64,000 nt of DNA, from contig CAMRHE010000035.1 in assembly GCA_947044405.1 (NCBI GenBank), positions 6,421,501 through 6,485,500 of the forward strand, in the 5' to 3' direction. Made by a program: the position numbers and the translations under genes. The stretch's first letter is position 1. The number at the start of each line of letters is the position of its first letter. This document shows positions 19,067 to 31,558 of this stretch, one piece after another. Under the pieces are notes generated by a model, which was given only the letters and a program-made list of their open reading frames with translations, did no database searches and was not told the origin of the DNA. The stretch is from Leptodactylus fallax. Its lineage: Eukaryota; Chordata; Amphibia; Anura; Leptodactylidae.

Positions 19067-21120
19067 AAAAGCACCGCTGGCTTCCACATCAAGGACCTTC
19101 CTTCATATCATATCACAAGACTGATATTAGCCAATAGAAGCTCGCAGGTCCTTCATTCTTAATAGCTTCACTGACATACAGCATTATCAGAGGATTGCAG
19201 CATTCACTCACTATTGTTCTCTGTTATAAGCCATTATCAGAGGACAACACCCATATGAACCATATTAGCCAATAGAAGCCCGCGTGTTCTTCATTCTTAA
19301 CCTCATCATGCCACAGTCATTTTTTAGATTTTTGTTTTTTACTCCCCACTTTTTAATTTTTCCATTCACAGTGCTGTATGAGGGATTCTTTTTTTGTGGG
19401 ACAAATTGCACTTCGTAAGGGTAACATTTAATATTCTGTATGATGTACTGGGAAGCTGGAAAAAATTCAGAATGGGGTAAACTATGTTTACACGACTTTC
19501 TTATGGGCTTAATTTTTATGGCGTTCATTGTGCAGCCTGTACTCTGGTTTAGTATCATTACGGCGATACCAAACATTTTTTGTAATCGCCATATTCTTAC
19601 ACCCATAACTTTTTTGTGTATGGAGATTCATAAGGTGTCTTTTTTTCGGGACCCAGATGTATTTTTTATTTTTACCATTATGGGGAATGTCTGTTGTTGT
19701 TATCGCTTTTTATTACATTTTTTATGGGAGGAGAAATGGCTAAAAAAATGGCAATTTGGCCATTTTGATTTTTTTTTTTCCTGCCACAGCATTCACCATA
19801 TGGAAAAAAAAGTTATAATAATTTATTATAAGTTTGTTTTCGAACTTGAGGATACCTAATGTGTTTATGTTTATTTTTTATTTATCTTTGTTTGTGATCT
19901 AGGGAAAGGGGGTTGATTTATATTTTTAAAAAAGTTTTACGTTTTTTAAAGCACCCCTAGAAGGCTTGAACCTGCAATCTTTAGATCACTTCTTCCATAA
20001 GCTGCAGTACTACTAGTCTATGAGTAAATGAGTGAATACATTTTCAGGCCTGCCACAGGCAAGTCTCAATAGGCATATAATTAAGACAGGCCTGGGAGTT
20101 TTAACAAGGCTCCAGGCAGTCATGACAATCAGACGTCTCCTGCGATCTTGCCTTGTAGGAGCTGTACAATAAGAAGAATCAATAGGGTTGACAAGTGCAA
20201 CGCAGGAGGGCCCTTGTTTTTCTTTGGCGGCCCGTTTGAAAGGGTTAATACATGTGATCGGAGCGGCTCTGAATGTAGGTATTACCACTGGGTCTCCACA
20301 GCACAACACAGTGGAGACCCCACTGCTATGGGCAGCTGTGCAACCACCATATTTAAAGACCTGACATCTGCCGTAATTGTACAGGAAGGGTTTTATAGCC
20401 TCCTTGACATACACCATTATCAGAGGATTACAGAACTCACTCAGTATTATTTGTTCTCTGTTATCAGCCATTATCAGAGGACAGCTCTCATGTGACCCAT
20501 ATTAGCCAATAGAATCTTGTAGGTCTTTCACTCTTAATAGCCTCATTGACATACATCATTATTAGAGGATTACAGCACTCGCTTACTATTATTCTCTGTT
20601 TTCAGCCATTATCAGAGGACAGCACTCACATAACCCATATTAACCAACAAGAGTGAAGGACCTGCATGCTTCTAATAGTCTCACTCACATACACCATTAT
20701 CTGAGGATTTCATCAATCAGTACTGTTCTCTGTTATCAGCCATTATCACAGGGCAGCACTCATGTGACCCCTTTAGCCAACAAAAAACTCACTAGTCCTT
20801 CTCTTTTAATAGCATAATTTGGCATACAGCATTATCATAGGATCACAGCACTCACTATTGTTCTCTGTTATTAGATATTATCAGAGGACAGCACTCATAA
20901 TGACCCGTATTAGCCAACAGAAGCTGACAATTAGCTCACTGGTCCTTTAGTCTTAATAGCCTCGCTGACATACAGCATTATCAGAGGATATCAGTACTCA
21001 CTCACTATTGTTCTCTGTTATCGCCCAGTATCAGAGGACAGCGCTCACATAACCTGTATACACTTGTCCACTGTTGTTCTCTGTTATCAGTCATTATCAG
21101 AGGATAGAATCAAGAGGTGA
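19067..21120. repeat. ~140-bp minisatellite array, interrupted by a MITE
   Basis: Units contain CATTATCAGAGGA, TTGTTCTCTGTTAT, ATTAGCCAATAGAAG and CCTTCATTCTTAATAG in order. One to two units lie at 19067-19300 and about five or six at 20394-21120. The gap is a MITE insertion. Confidence 0.85.
19297..20397. mobile_element. MITE inserted in the minisatellite
   Basis: It begins TTAACCTCATCATGCC directly after a unit's CATTC and ends GGGTTTTA directly before TAGCCTCC, where the next unit resumes; this suggests a TTAA target with one changed base on the right. Interior sequence (GTACTGGGAAGCTGGAAAAA, TTTTGTGGGACAAATTGC) resembles the inverted interior of 48119-49417. No transposase is seen. Confidence 0.65.
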
Positions 21121-21205
21121 TTAAGAATTGTTTATCTGATGAATATTGTAATTGTACAAATGAAATATACCATACATAAGATGATTTCCAAACTGCCAGT
21201 CAGTA

Positions 21206-21369
21206 GTATAATGTTGTACCATGTTAGCCATAGAAAGTAGTGGAAGAGTGAAGAAATCAGGCGATACCTTTTAGAGGCTGAGTATATTTGATGGTAAGCT
21301 TTTGAGAGTACTATCTCTCTTCTTGAAACATGGTGTTATACCATGTCTGAAGAAGAGAGATAGTACTCT
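21206..21369. mobile_element. 164-bp terminal-only Penelope-like insertion
   Basis: The 18-bp duplication CCAAACTGCCAGT(C/T)AGTA flanks it (21188-21205 and 21370-21387). It starts with the same 5' end as PLE-3 (ATAATGTTGTACCATGTTAG, compare 52517-52540). It then continues with an inverted copy of PLE-3's 3' end (GAAATCAGGCGATACC) and closes with that end again in forward orientation, producing a ~22-bp perfect hairpin around 21305-21369. There is no coding sequence. Confidence 0.82.
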
Positions 21370-21389
21370 CCAAACTGCCAGTTAGTAAG

Positions 21390-22735
21390 TGAGAAGTGAA
21401 TAGTATCTGCCCGTCAAACACAGATTTTCTTCCATTTTATTAAATGAAGATGTAGCACTTTTTTCTCTTTTGAAAAAAATCTCAATTACATTTTAAATTT
21501 TTATTGAGATAATTGTTATTCTTTTAGAAAAATGTAGACTACAATATGATGTTAGACTTGGCAGTACTTGCGTGTTCCTATTTATCATACTTATGATACA
21601 GCTCTTTATGCAATAAGATTTGTGAATAATATGTAGACATTACGTGATTACATAGCAACCAACTATGACAATGACGATTAATAAATTACTATCTTAACAT
21701 GCTGTAATTTTGAGTGCAGTTACTTATAATGACAAACCTAGAAAATATGTGTTCTGTTGTGATATAATTTGCTATAGTGGCAAAAATCAAATATAAGCCT
21801 TTGTTAAATTTCAACAGTGCCTACTGTAATTATATAATGGCCCATATTTACTAATAGACTGTGTGAACTTAATCTGAAAATATCTAGATCTTGCAAGTCT
21901 TTAAACTGTCTAGTCTAAGCTTATAACACCAATTAGCTGGCTTAGTTTGGGGACAATTTGGAACATTTTGCCACATTTACACCACGCCCCCTTTCCCAAT
22001 GAGCCACTATCCTTTCCTCCAAATTCTTACCCACTTGTCGAATAAGTTAGAAAATAAGATTTAAAGCTAGATGCTCCAAAAATTGCCACAGTTTGGTGCA
22101 TTTTACACCACAGTGATAACCACTATAGTAATTGTGCCTCAATATCTCTACAATTAGATTTTTCTTCACAGATTCTCTTTATGTTACAGAACATCAAGTT
22201 TGACAGGGTAAATAATAGGATGGGTGACAAAATATTGCATTCACTTGTACTGTAACTTTTCCCAAAGAACAAATTCCCTTTCTCATCTTTCATGCAGGCA
22301 GGGACCCTCTGCATTCATCCTATGAAAAGAATGTAGAATGGCTACATTCAATCAATATGGATATCATCAGAAGTTTCATTTTTATTCCTTTTTTTTTTTA
22401 ACTTGACATGTAGTGTATATTGTCATATGATATGTAATAAATGCCTGATAACTTGCCTCAATATACTATTGCATTCTTTCTGTAGCTTGCGTGGACTTCC
22501 AATAAGTATGGCCAAAACTCCACTGTTGGGAAATATGTATTCAGCTCATCCAACACTCGAAGCTTGAAAACATGTGAAGAGATAACTCTAAATAGTTTGA
22601 TGAAATGCACAAAGAAGAAATTCCAGTACCAACATTGTCCTTACGTCCTTACTCATGAAAAGCATAGGCAGTACTGCATGTGGTTTCTTTCGACTGTTTC
22701 AACATGTGAAAGTAAATAAAAGCTGAAAATTGTGT
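21390..22735. other. No recognised feature
   Basis: AT-rich; no supported gene, repeat end or RNA. Confidence 0.5.
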
Positions 22736-22736
22736 A

Positions 22737-22932
22737 TGATAACAATACATTTTATTTATATAGCACCAGCATATTCCGCAGCACTTTACAAATTGTAGGG
22801 TTCAAGTACAGACAAAAAGATACATTACAGAGAAATAATCAATTCACACAATGAGACTGAGGGCCCTGCTCGCAAGAGCTTACAATCTATGAGTAGAAGA
22901 GGCAGCAGGGGCAATATATATATATATATAGA
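22737..22932. repeat. Interspersed repeat with CGCAGCACTTTACA core, ending in (TA)n
   Basis: It carries TTTATTTATATAGCACC, ATATTCCGCAGCACTTTACA and GGGCCCTGCTCGCAAGAG, a combination I recognise as a dispersed amphibian repeat, though I cannot name the family. It ends in a TA microsatellite (22914-22930). Confidence 0.5.
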
Positions 22933-23850
22933 GTGCCTTGCGAAAGTATTCGGCCCCCTTGAACTTTTCAACCTTTTGCCACATTTCAGGCTTCAAACAT
23001 AAGGATATAAAATTTTTATTTTTTTGGTGAAGAATCAACAAGTGGGGCACAATCGTGAAGTGGAACGAAATTTATTGGATATTTTAAACTTTTGTAAAAA
23101 ATTAAAAACTGAAAAGTGGGGTGTGCCAAATAATTCAGCCCCCCTTAAGTTAATACTTTGTAGCGCCACCTTTTGCTGCGATTACAGCTGCAAGTCGCTT
23201 GGGGTATGTCTCTATCAGTTTTGCACATCGAGAGACTGAAATTCTTGCCCATTCTTCCTTGGAAAACAGCTCGAGCTCAGTGAGGTTGGATGGAGAGCGT
23301 TTGTGAACAGCAGTTTTCAGCTCTTTCCACAGATTCTCGATTGGATTCAGGTCTGGACTTTGACTTGGCCATTCTAACACCTGGATATGTTTATTTGTGA
23401 ACCATTCCATTGTAGATTTTGCTTTATGTTTGGGGTCATTGTCTTGTTGTAAGATAAATCTCCATCCCAGTCTCAGGTCTTTTGCAGACTCCAACAGGTT
23501 TTCTTCCAGAATGGTCCTGTATTTGACTCCATCCATCTTCCCATCAATTTTAACCATCTTCCCCGTCCCTGCTGAAGAAAAGCAGGGCCAAACCATGATG
23601 CTGCCACCACCATGTTTGACAGTGGGGATGGTGTGTTCAGGGTGATGAGCTGTGTTGCTTTTTGCGGCCAAAAAGTTCGATTTTGGTTTCATCTGACCAG
23701 AGCACCTTCTTCCACATGTTTGGTGTTTCTCCCAGGTGGCTTGTGGCAAACTTTAAACGAGATTTTTTATGGATATCTTTGAGAAATGGCTTTCTTCTTG
23801 CCACTCTTCCATAAAGGCCAGATTTGTGCAGTGTACGACCCCGGTTTGCG
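22933..23850 (-). mobile_element. Tc1-C: 3' part of a Tc1 transposon
   Basis: The 3' TIR (GTGCCTTGCGAAAGTATTCG, about 22933) is followed by the transposase in minus orientation. The element is cut near 23850, inside the transposase, where the oppositely oriented Tc1-D begins. This TIR type is familiar from fish and lamprey Tc1 elements (recollection, not searched). Confidence 0.82.
23150..23847 (-). pseudogene. Tc1-C transposase, N-terminally truncated, frameshifted
   Basis: The run reads NRGRTLHKSGLYGRVARRKPFL, then a catalytic core with WSDETKIELFG (first Asp), VKHGGGSIMVWPC, LQQDNDPKH (second Asp), DLNPIENLWKEL (Glu), and the end AAKGGATKY. A frameshift lies between about 23640 and 23750, next to the first catalytic Asp. 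The two N-terminal HTH domains are missing. Confidence 0.85.
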
Positions 23851-24335
23851 TTTAGTTGGACCATCATTTATTTTTCAACAGGACAATGACCCCAAACACA
23901 CCTCCAGACTGTGTAAGGGCTATCTGACCAAGAAGGAGAGTGATGGGGTGCTACGCCAGATGACCTGGCCTCCACAGTCACCAGACCTGAACCCAATCGA
24001 GATGGTTTGGGGTGAGCTGGACCGCAGAGTGAAGGCAAGAGGGCCAACAAGTGCTAAGCATTTCTGGGAACTCCTTCAAGACTGTTGGAAGACCATTTCA
24101 GGTGACTACCTCTTGAAGCTCATCAAGAGAATGCCAAGAGTGTGCAAAGCAGTAATCAAAGCAAAAGGTGGCTACTTTGAAGAACCTAGAATATAAGACA
24201 GATTTTCAGTTGTTTCACACTTTTTTGTTAAGTATATAATTCCACATGTGTTAATTCATAGTTTTGATGCCTTCAGTGTGACTCTACAATTTTTATAGTC
24301 ATGAAAATACAGAAAACTCTTGGAATCAGAAGGTG
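23851..24335 (+). mobile_element. Tc1-D: 3' part of a different Tc1 family
   Basis: A plus-strand transposase tail (PSFIFQQDNDPKH, DLNPIEMVWGELDRR, end YFEEPRI, stop at 24194-24196) and a 3' UTR stop short of a complete TIR (AGAAGGTGTGTCCAAAC). Tc1-E begins immediately after. The N-terminus and first catalytic Asp are missing. Confidence 0.82.
23853..24196 (+). pseudogene. Tc1-D transposase C-terminal fragment
   Basis: About 115 codons are open, with the second Asp (FQQDNDPKH) and the Glu (NPIEMVW) of the DDE triad. The sequence diverges clearly from Tc1-C, B and E, so it is a separate family. It has no start of its own; upstream codons belong to the antisense of Tc1-C. Confidence 0.82.
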
Positions 24336-25970
24336 TGTCCAAACAAAGTATTCAGACCCCTTTAAATTTTTCACTCTTTGTTTCATTACAGCCATTTGCT
24401 AAAAGCAAAAAAGTTCATTTTATTTTTCATTAATGTACACTCAATACCCCATCTTGACAGAAAAAAAAAACAGAACTGTAGATATTTTTGCAAATTTATA
24501 AAAAAAGAAAAACTGAAATATCACATGGTCATAAGTATTCAGACCCTTTGCTCAGTATTGAATAGAAGCACCCTTTTGAGCTAGTACAGCCATGAGTCTT
24601 CTTGGGAATGATGCAACAAGTTTTTCACATCTGGATTTGGGGATCCTCTGCCATTCTTCCTTGCAGATCCTCTCCAGTTCCGTCAGGTTGGATGGTGAAC
24701 GTTGGTGGACAGCCATTTTTAGGTCTCTCCAGAGATGCTCAATTGGGTTGAGGTTAGGGCTCTGGCTGGGCCAGTCAAGAATGGTCACAGTGTTGTTCCG
24801 AAGCCACTCCTTTGTTATTTTAGCTGTGTGCTTAGGGTCATTGTCTTGTTGGAAAGTGAACCTTCGGCCCAGTCGGAGGTCCAGAGCACTCTGGAAGAGG
24901 TTTTCTTTCAGGATATCTCTGTACTTGGCCGCATTCATCTTTCCTTCAATTGCAACCAGTTGTCCTGTCCCTGCAGCTGAAAAACACCCCCATAGCATGA
25001 TGCTGCCACCACCATGTTTCACTGTTGGGATTGTATCAGGCAGGTGATGAGCTGTGCCTGGTTTTCTCCACAGATACTGCTTAGAATTAACGCCAAAAAT
25101 TTCAATCTTCGTCTCATCAAACCAGAGAATCTTATTTCTCATAGTCTGGGAGTCCTTCATGTGTTTTTTGGCAAACTCTATGCGGGCTTTTTATATGTCT
25201 TGCACTGAGGAGAGGTTTCCTTCGGGCCACTCTGCCATAAAGCCCCTACTGGTGGAGGGCTCCAGTGATAGTTGACTTTGTGGAACTTTCTCCCATCTCC
25301 CTACTGCATCTCTAGAGCTCAACCACAGTAATCTTTGGTTCTTCTTTACCTCTCTCAGCAGGGCTCTTCTCCCATGATTGCTGAATTTGGCTGGACGATC
25401 AGGTCTAGGAAGAGTTCTGGTCGTCCCAAACTTCTTCCATTTAAGGATTATGGAGGCCACTGTGCTCTTAGGAACCTTGAGTGCTGCAGAAATTCTTTTG
25501 TAACCTTGTCTAGATCTGTGCCTTGCCACAATTCTGTCTCTGAGCTCCTTGGGCAGTTCCTTTGACCTCATGATTCTCATTTACTCTGACATGCACTGTG
25601 AGCTGTGAGGTCTTATATAGACAGGTGTGTGCCTTTCCTAATCAAGTCCACTCAGTTTAATTAAACACAGCTGGACTCCAATGAAGGAGTAGAACCATCT
25701 CAAGGAGGATCAGAAGGAAATGGACAGCACGTGAGTTAAATATGAGTGTCACAGCAAAGGGTCTGAATACTTATGACCATGTGATATTTCAGTTTTTCTT
25801 GTTTAATAAATTTGTAAAAATATATACATTTCTGTTTCTTTTCTGTCAAGATGGGGTGCTGAGTGTACATTAATGAGAAATAAAATTAACTTTTTTGCTT
25901 TTAGCAAATGGCTGCAATGAAACAAAGAATGAAAAATTTAAAGAGGTCTGAATACTTTCCGTACCCACTG
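24336..25970 (-). mobile_element. Tc1-E: nearly full-length Tc1 transposon
   Basis: The right end is complete (GTACCCACTG at 25961-25970, followed by TA). The left end lacks about the outermost dozen bases and fuses to Tc1-D. The two TIRs match over more than 100 bp (TTTGCTAAAAGCAAAAAAGT in both, inverted). It contains a full but broken transposase. Confidence 0.87.
24552..25571 (-). pseudogene. Tc1-E transposase, frameshifted
   Basis: The N-terminal part (25571-25195) reads MRSKELPKELRDRIVARHRS, with the first HTH and a KWKKFGTT linker. The catalytic part (25160-24552) has WFDETKIEIFG, VKHGGGSIMLWGCF, FQQDNDPKH and LNPIEHLWRDL, so the DDE residues are all present. The two parts are in different frames, with at least one frameshift between about 25300 and 25160. 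PDRP replaces GRPR in the linker. Confidence 0.88.
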
Positions 25971-25972
25971 TA

Positions 25973-28900
25973 TATAGACAATGCTGTTGTTGGATTTTCG
26001 TCTTTGTATATCTCTCCTTTAACCTTGATTCCATCAGCAAATGGAGATTGGGGGATTTTCATTCCATGGATAAAGTACATAAGTGCGGGTCCCAGATTTC
26101 AGTCATTATTATTGATTCAAATGCTTCAGGTGATAATACCCCTTTAATTACTTTCTACACAATCATAATGATTTACATTACTGAAATTTCTTACATCAGA
26201 CCAGGCCAGATTCTTATTATTCATATTAGAAAGCACACAATTTATTATTAGGTTATAGAACCGCATTACTCCAGGCAAAATCTCATGAATTTCCAAACCT
26301 CAAAGCTTCAGTTTAACATGCATAATTTTGTTTTTCAAATAGAAGATATAAAAGCATCCATACCATAGCAAAAACAGAATGCATTTCATTTAATAAAAAG
26401 AATATCTTCAAAAAAGTATAAAATTGCAATGTTTCACTTCACTAGCCAAACAATGATATGACTACAGTCAAAATGTGGAGGACTTAAATGTGAAACTAAA
26501 TAATTGGATCTATGACAATTCCTGATAAAGCAAAGGACAAAACATAACTCTATAGAAGCTATAAAATGTTGGAAGATTGAGTGTGTGTGAAAGTTGAATG
26601 TTTTAGTGTATCTGCTTATGATATGTTGATACTACAATTTTGTTTTATGCTTTTTAGGGAAGAAAAAATATATGGAATGCTGTTAACGCTTTCTCTTCCA
26701 AGACTTTGGGCCAAAACCATAGATTAGGCAGACTTGTTCGTGATTTGCATCTTATGTATTTTTCACCAAATGTATAATATTCACTTTAACCACAACCATA
26801 TTAACCTTTTATTAGTATTATTATCTCAACCTATAATTATGCCCTTTAAACCTAGTAGGCATATACCTGCCTGGTATCTTCATGCTTAAAGGGAAGGTTT
26901 AACCATAAAATTACATATTTTTTAAGAAATTTTTTTTACGTTAAACATATTTCTACAACTTTTTATTTTTTTTTTTTTTTTTTCATGTCAGTACCTAATG
27001 CCATGCAATTTTCATTCTAGCTAATAGACCTTATAATAGAATGGCACTTGACAATTCTGTAGACTTTCTTTGTCTCAGTCACCATTTTTACATGACAGAA
27101 AAGACAGACATTATTGCAATAGAAGATAACACATCTATAACTAATACCCCTAACTCATCAGTGCATCTACTGTTGACAATAGATGATGTGACAGTTATAC
27201 TACCCTGCACAGATCATGCCTAGAGAACTCTTACAGATACCCCCTTGAGCCAGCCAGTCTATTGCTGCCTATGGCCATGATTATGCTGTAATGTAAAGCA
27301 TATCACTCAGTGCTGCAAAGAAAACACATGAGAAAGAAGTGATAGATTTAACTATCTGTTTTTAATAAATAAAGGGAAAAAGGGACACATTCCTTTTATG
27401 GGTCTTTAAGGGGTTGGGAATTGACTTCCTGGGTAGAGCTGGTGAGACAATTTACTTCTATATGGAAAAGAATTAATCTGTAAAAGAACAGACTTTTACC
27501 AGAGAGCATTGCCTTAAAATTTCACTACCTTGTTGCTGAAAGTTTACCCAAAATTCAATAACATAGGTCATTGAAAAGTTGACATTTCAAATATTCCAGA
27601 ACTAGAACAACATTTGTGGCCTCTGATGTGTTAACATCTACAAGTAGGTGGATGCAAGGACCTGGATGTTCCATTAGTCCTCAATAGTTTGTGTTTGTTA
27701 GAGTGCATTCACATTGTGTTTGCAGTGTATGTCAGAGGTTACTCTGGATGCCTTCAGTGTATGCCACTGTATAGCTATACAATACTAAACTGCAGATTGG
27801 CTACTTCAAAGTATATTGACATATACCAGCATATAAAGGCACTTTTCTGGCCTGGGAGCTTTCCCAGTACTTAGTGCAAACACAGTGTGACTGTACCCTT
27901 ACTGTTGGGGAACTGTAACTTGGATTATTAATTTTCCTGTTACATGTACATCTACATAAATTAGCTAAATTAGCAATAAAGGAACATATTGTTTCCCTTT
28001 ACTTGTTACCCATACCTCAGATCACATTGCTGTCCTAGTTTTCTATTAAAAAATGAGAGCACTACATGAAATCCATATTTATAGCATGCTTCAAAGGAGG
28101 TCATCATTATTTTTCACCCCTATAGTTTTAAATATGGAGAATATGCCTAAATCATTTCTACTGCAGATTTAGCATGAAACAAGAGTTAGACCATGAGGAT
28201 TAAGGCATGCATAGACCCATGCAGGCTGCCTATGAATCTAAAGCTATTCATCTAACTAGAATGCACACATGCTCATTTTACTGATTGTTGCTATGGCTAC
28301 CAAATACAATGTTACCATTTTTATTACATGAATTATAGGTATGACTATTAAAATTGACATTCTATGTAGACACTAAGAGAAGTCTAAAGTATAATATATT
28401 TTCTTTTACCCAGACAATACAGTGATTTTAATAGCAGTTCTTTCCTTAAATTTCAGGCAGCAGCTTTTATCACATTCATTTTATCTGTTGAGTCCATACA
28501 GTATAAGCCTTAGGATAAACACTATTAGGAACTTTTTTCTTACAAACATTACTATGGCTGTTATACAACAAGTTGGTAATTGGATGTCTTTCCCACTTAG
28601 TCTCATATTTTGCGTTTGTGAAATGCTGACCTTGTAGAAAATTAAAACCTTACTCTGCAAATCTTTAAAATTACACACAGAAATCTTTTTTATTGGGTTG
28701 TATGCTTTTTCCACATAGAAGATTGGACTAATAATTAAGACGACTGAATGTAGTCCGTAATATGACCTTTGGTATATGTGATATCTAATTGAGTTTAAAA
28801 TAACTTTTCTTAAAGTAAAGGGATTGCTTAATTAAAACTTGTTCTTGTATGTAATGTAAATCGATTAGTTCACAAGAACATCTCAAGTCTTAGTTTTTTA

Positions 28901-31064
28901 TAGCTCTTTCCCTTTTGGAACATATATTATACACTGAGGAGCACACCCTAATTGATGTGAAATTGTGCAGATTGGCCAAGATTACACTTTTGTTGTGCAC
29001 TTGTCTTTTTTATCATGATGTGTGGCAGATAAAAGGCCATGTTATAATGTATCCCAGGTGTCAAGGCAAGCAGAACAAACAAAATAATATTATTGCAGAC
29101 AAAGGACATTAAGGAGTATTTGCACCCTTGTCATGGAAATAAATCTTTGTATATCTGCATATTATATATATGCCAACAGACAATGTGGATCCACTGAATT
29201 GGTAAGATTTGAATAGGGCTAAACTAGGCAGCAGTGTATTCCCAGGCTAACAGTGTATTTTTCAAACTAGTCTTTGTTTGTAATGGTTATCATATAGTTG
29301 AAGAGTGAACACCAGGAATTTTGTTGTCAACGGAAGTCAGAAAGAGGTCAGAACGGACAGCAAACAGGTAGATGTGGTCAAAATATACAACCCAGTTCTA
29401 TAATGGAAGAAGCAGGAACAACACTTTTGGAAACAGAGAAAGTAAAGGGGCCCTATTGAAAAGCCTGAATTCCTTAGGCATTTGCTGAAGTCAGGAACAA
29501 CTTGTGGATACTGGCCTTTTAAGACAGCAATTAACAGTTATAGTAAGATGGCAGAGTGGCAGCGCATGAGAGTGGGTTATACCAGTACAGGCCAGTGAAA
29601 CGTCACATGTACATGGAGTACAAGGAAAAGTTCAGTTTGTACTATGCTCTAAGCCGACTTCTAATTTGTTTGTTAAATTTTTAATACATTTTTTGAACAT
29701 TCCTGAGTATGAAACTACAAGTGTAGAGCTCAGTGGGCATTCTCATTGAAGCATGCATTCTCTCTTCCCGTTTCCCTCTAGTCTCTGTACTTCCAGCTCT
29801 CCCCTACTGTATCCCTTTCAGTGACATGGCTAAGCAAGCTGTGATTTCTGCAAGGAGATTTAGCTCAGAGATCTCCTTAGGTTAAATAACAAACTATGTG
29901 TGAATAAAACTACTCTTTCCTGTCAATAATTGTGTTTTAGCATGATTTCAGCATGTTGTAGTAGATAAATACATAAGGGAGGACTGAAATTGCAGAATCA
30001 GACTACACACCAGACTTATTTGTGGCCTGTAGCATTAAAGAGCAGAATCTACATCAATCTTAATACACACTTGTAACTTATTTAGTTGATAGCTATTCCA
30101 CCTGATGCCCAAAAACACATGCAAGCTCAGCTACATGTGCATGTGTTCTGAATGAAGAGCGGTAGTAAGCCACTGTCTGATTCCTCTATAATTTATCTCC
30201 CCTGAGAACAAAAGGTTTAGGTTTAATCCTTCTTTTCCTGACATTTAACATGGGGGAAATTCAGGATTATCCATAGACTCATTGTAACGTTGGTCTTGAC
30301 ATTATTCTAATATACTGTATATGGTCACCTTTATGTCTGTATAGGAAATTCATACACAATATTTATGAGATTTTTATTCACATTTGCTTTCTTTTAGATG
30401 CAGCGGAGAAAAGATAATAGGTGAACATTCCCTTTGCCATAGTTTTCAATGGACCAAGTTATAATAGTAAATATGACATGCACTAATAATACTTAGTTTA
30501 AGGCATTCTGAGAACATAATCTTCAAAACTAAAGTGTAAAAGTAAGAATTATGTTATGATGTATCCAAGTAGTTGTCCAAATTAATCTATACTCTCAATG
30601 GGAAGGCTCAACATGGTTTTATTGATCATTGGTGAAAGTAATAACTTCTTTACAGAAACATATAGAGAGAGAGCAGATCATATGATTTCAATAATAGAGA
30701 ACGATGAAGCTATGTATTCTTTTTTTATGTTCAGAGATACTTGGTCCATGGTAAGCCATGTTCATTTCTTTTACCTGTTTCTCTCCTGCTTAATTTTAGG
30801 CGTCTTTTATCTTCAAACTCTCCTATATTCTAAGAAACATTCATTTCTCTGTCTGCATTTACCTGTCTCTGCCAGTTTAATTTTAGGACCAGTATTGTTT
30901 TCTGTTTCACTTATTTTTTAATGAGCCTTACTTTTCATTGCATTATTGTGTGAACATATCAACATGGTAATAAACAAGTTATCAACTAATTGAGTATATT
31001 CAGAATAAGTCCAGGTGAATGCTTAAAATAATCAAAAACAAATCAAAATGATAAGAGGAGAGTT
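25973..31064. other. Long stretch without recognised features
   Basis: Five kilobases of AT-rich, apparently unique sequence. A TTAAAGGGAAGG end at about 26887 hints at a TTAA-type MITE, but I found no convincing partner. Short frames (for example a hydrophobic 107-codon one at 30598) show no family resemblance. Confidence 0.5.
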
Positions 31065-31504
31065 ACTCTCTAACAGTGGACTGCTAAAACTATACATTAT
31101 ATTAAATTCTCATTAAAATCACCCAAACTGTACTCAACCACCTATGTAATCTAAAAACATTGCTTGATGAGGGGGGAAGGACCGGTAAATAATTTCATCA
31201 ATCTGTGCTACACATAATAACAGAATGTACTGCACAAGCTCAACTACAATGGGTTTAGTATTAACCCCTATGGAAGAGCAACAAAACACCATGCTATTTA
31301 TAGTAAGATATTAGCCAACCACTATTGATACCTAGAATATGGAACCATAAGGTGAATTCACACCATCCAGATCTCAATAGGCTTTACCCACCAAAGCTTT
31401 GGTCTATTAAGGACAGGTTAAATGAACCTGTATATAATCAACAATAGACTCGCTAATACACAAAGTTAGGACATACACATGTAAGCCAATAAAGGCTTCA
31501 CAAT

Positions 31505-31558
31505 ACACCTGATGTGTTTCTGCACTGTTAAGTATAGGTAGTGCTTCATCAGAGGTGC
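31505..31558 (-). ncRNA. Hammerhead-like motif in the 31-kb element
   Basis: The minus strand reads GCACCT, CTGATGA, a 5-bp stem II (GCACT with AGTGC) closing a 13-nt loop, then A-GAAAC, ACATC and AGGTGT. Stem I pairs over 6 bp (GCACCT with AGGTGT, one G-U). The cleavage triplet would be AUC. The first stem II position is an A-A mismatch, which may weaken it. Confidence 0.55.

Noticed and set aside
19067..21120. CRISPR-like array
   Set aside because: Repeats are ~140 bp, diverged and contiguous without unique spacers; the sequence context is vertebrate.
21206..21369. Hammerhead ribozyme in the small PLE copy
   Set aside because: No CUGANGA/GAAA core was found on either strand, despite the strong hairpin; PLE-3's matching termini also lack it.
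26887..27410. TTAA-type MITE
   Set aside because: A plausible left end (TTAAAGGGAAGG) has no convincing inverted partner.
30598..30921. 107-codon hydrophobic frame that could suggest a membrane protein
   Set aside because: Composition is driven by T-rich DNA, there is no family resemblance, no splice-site context, and nothing repeat-like or conserved around it.
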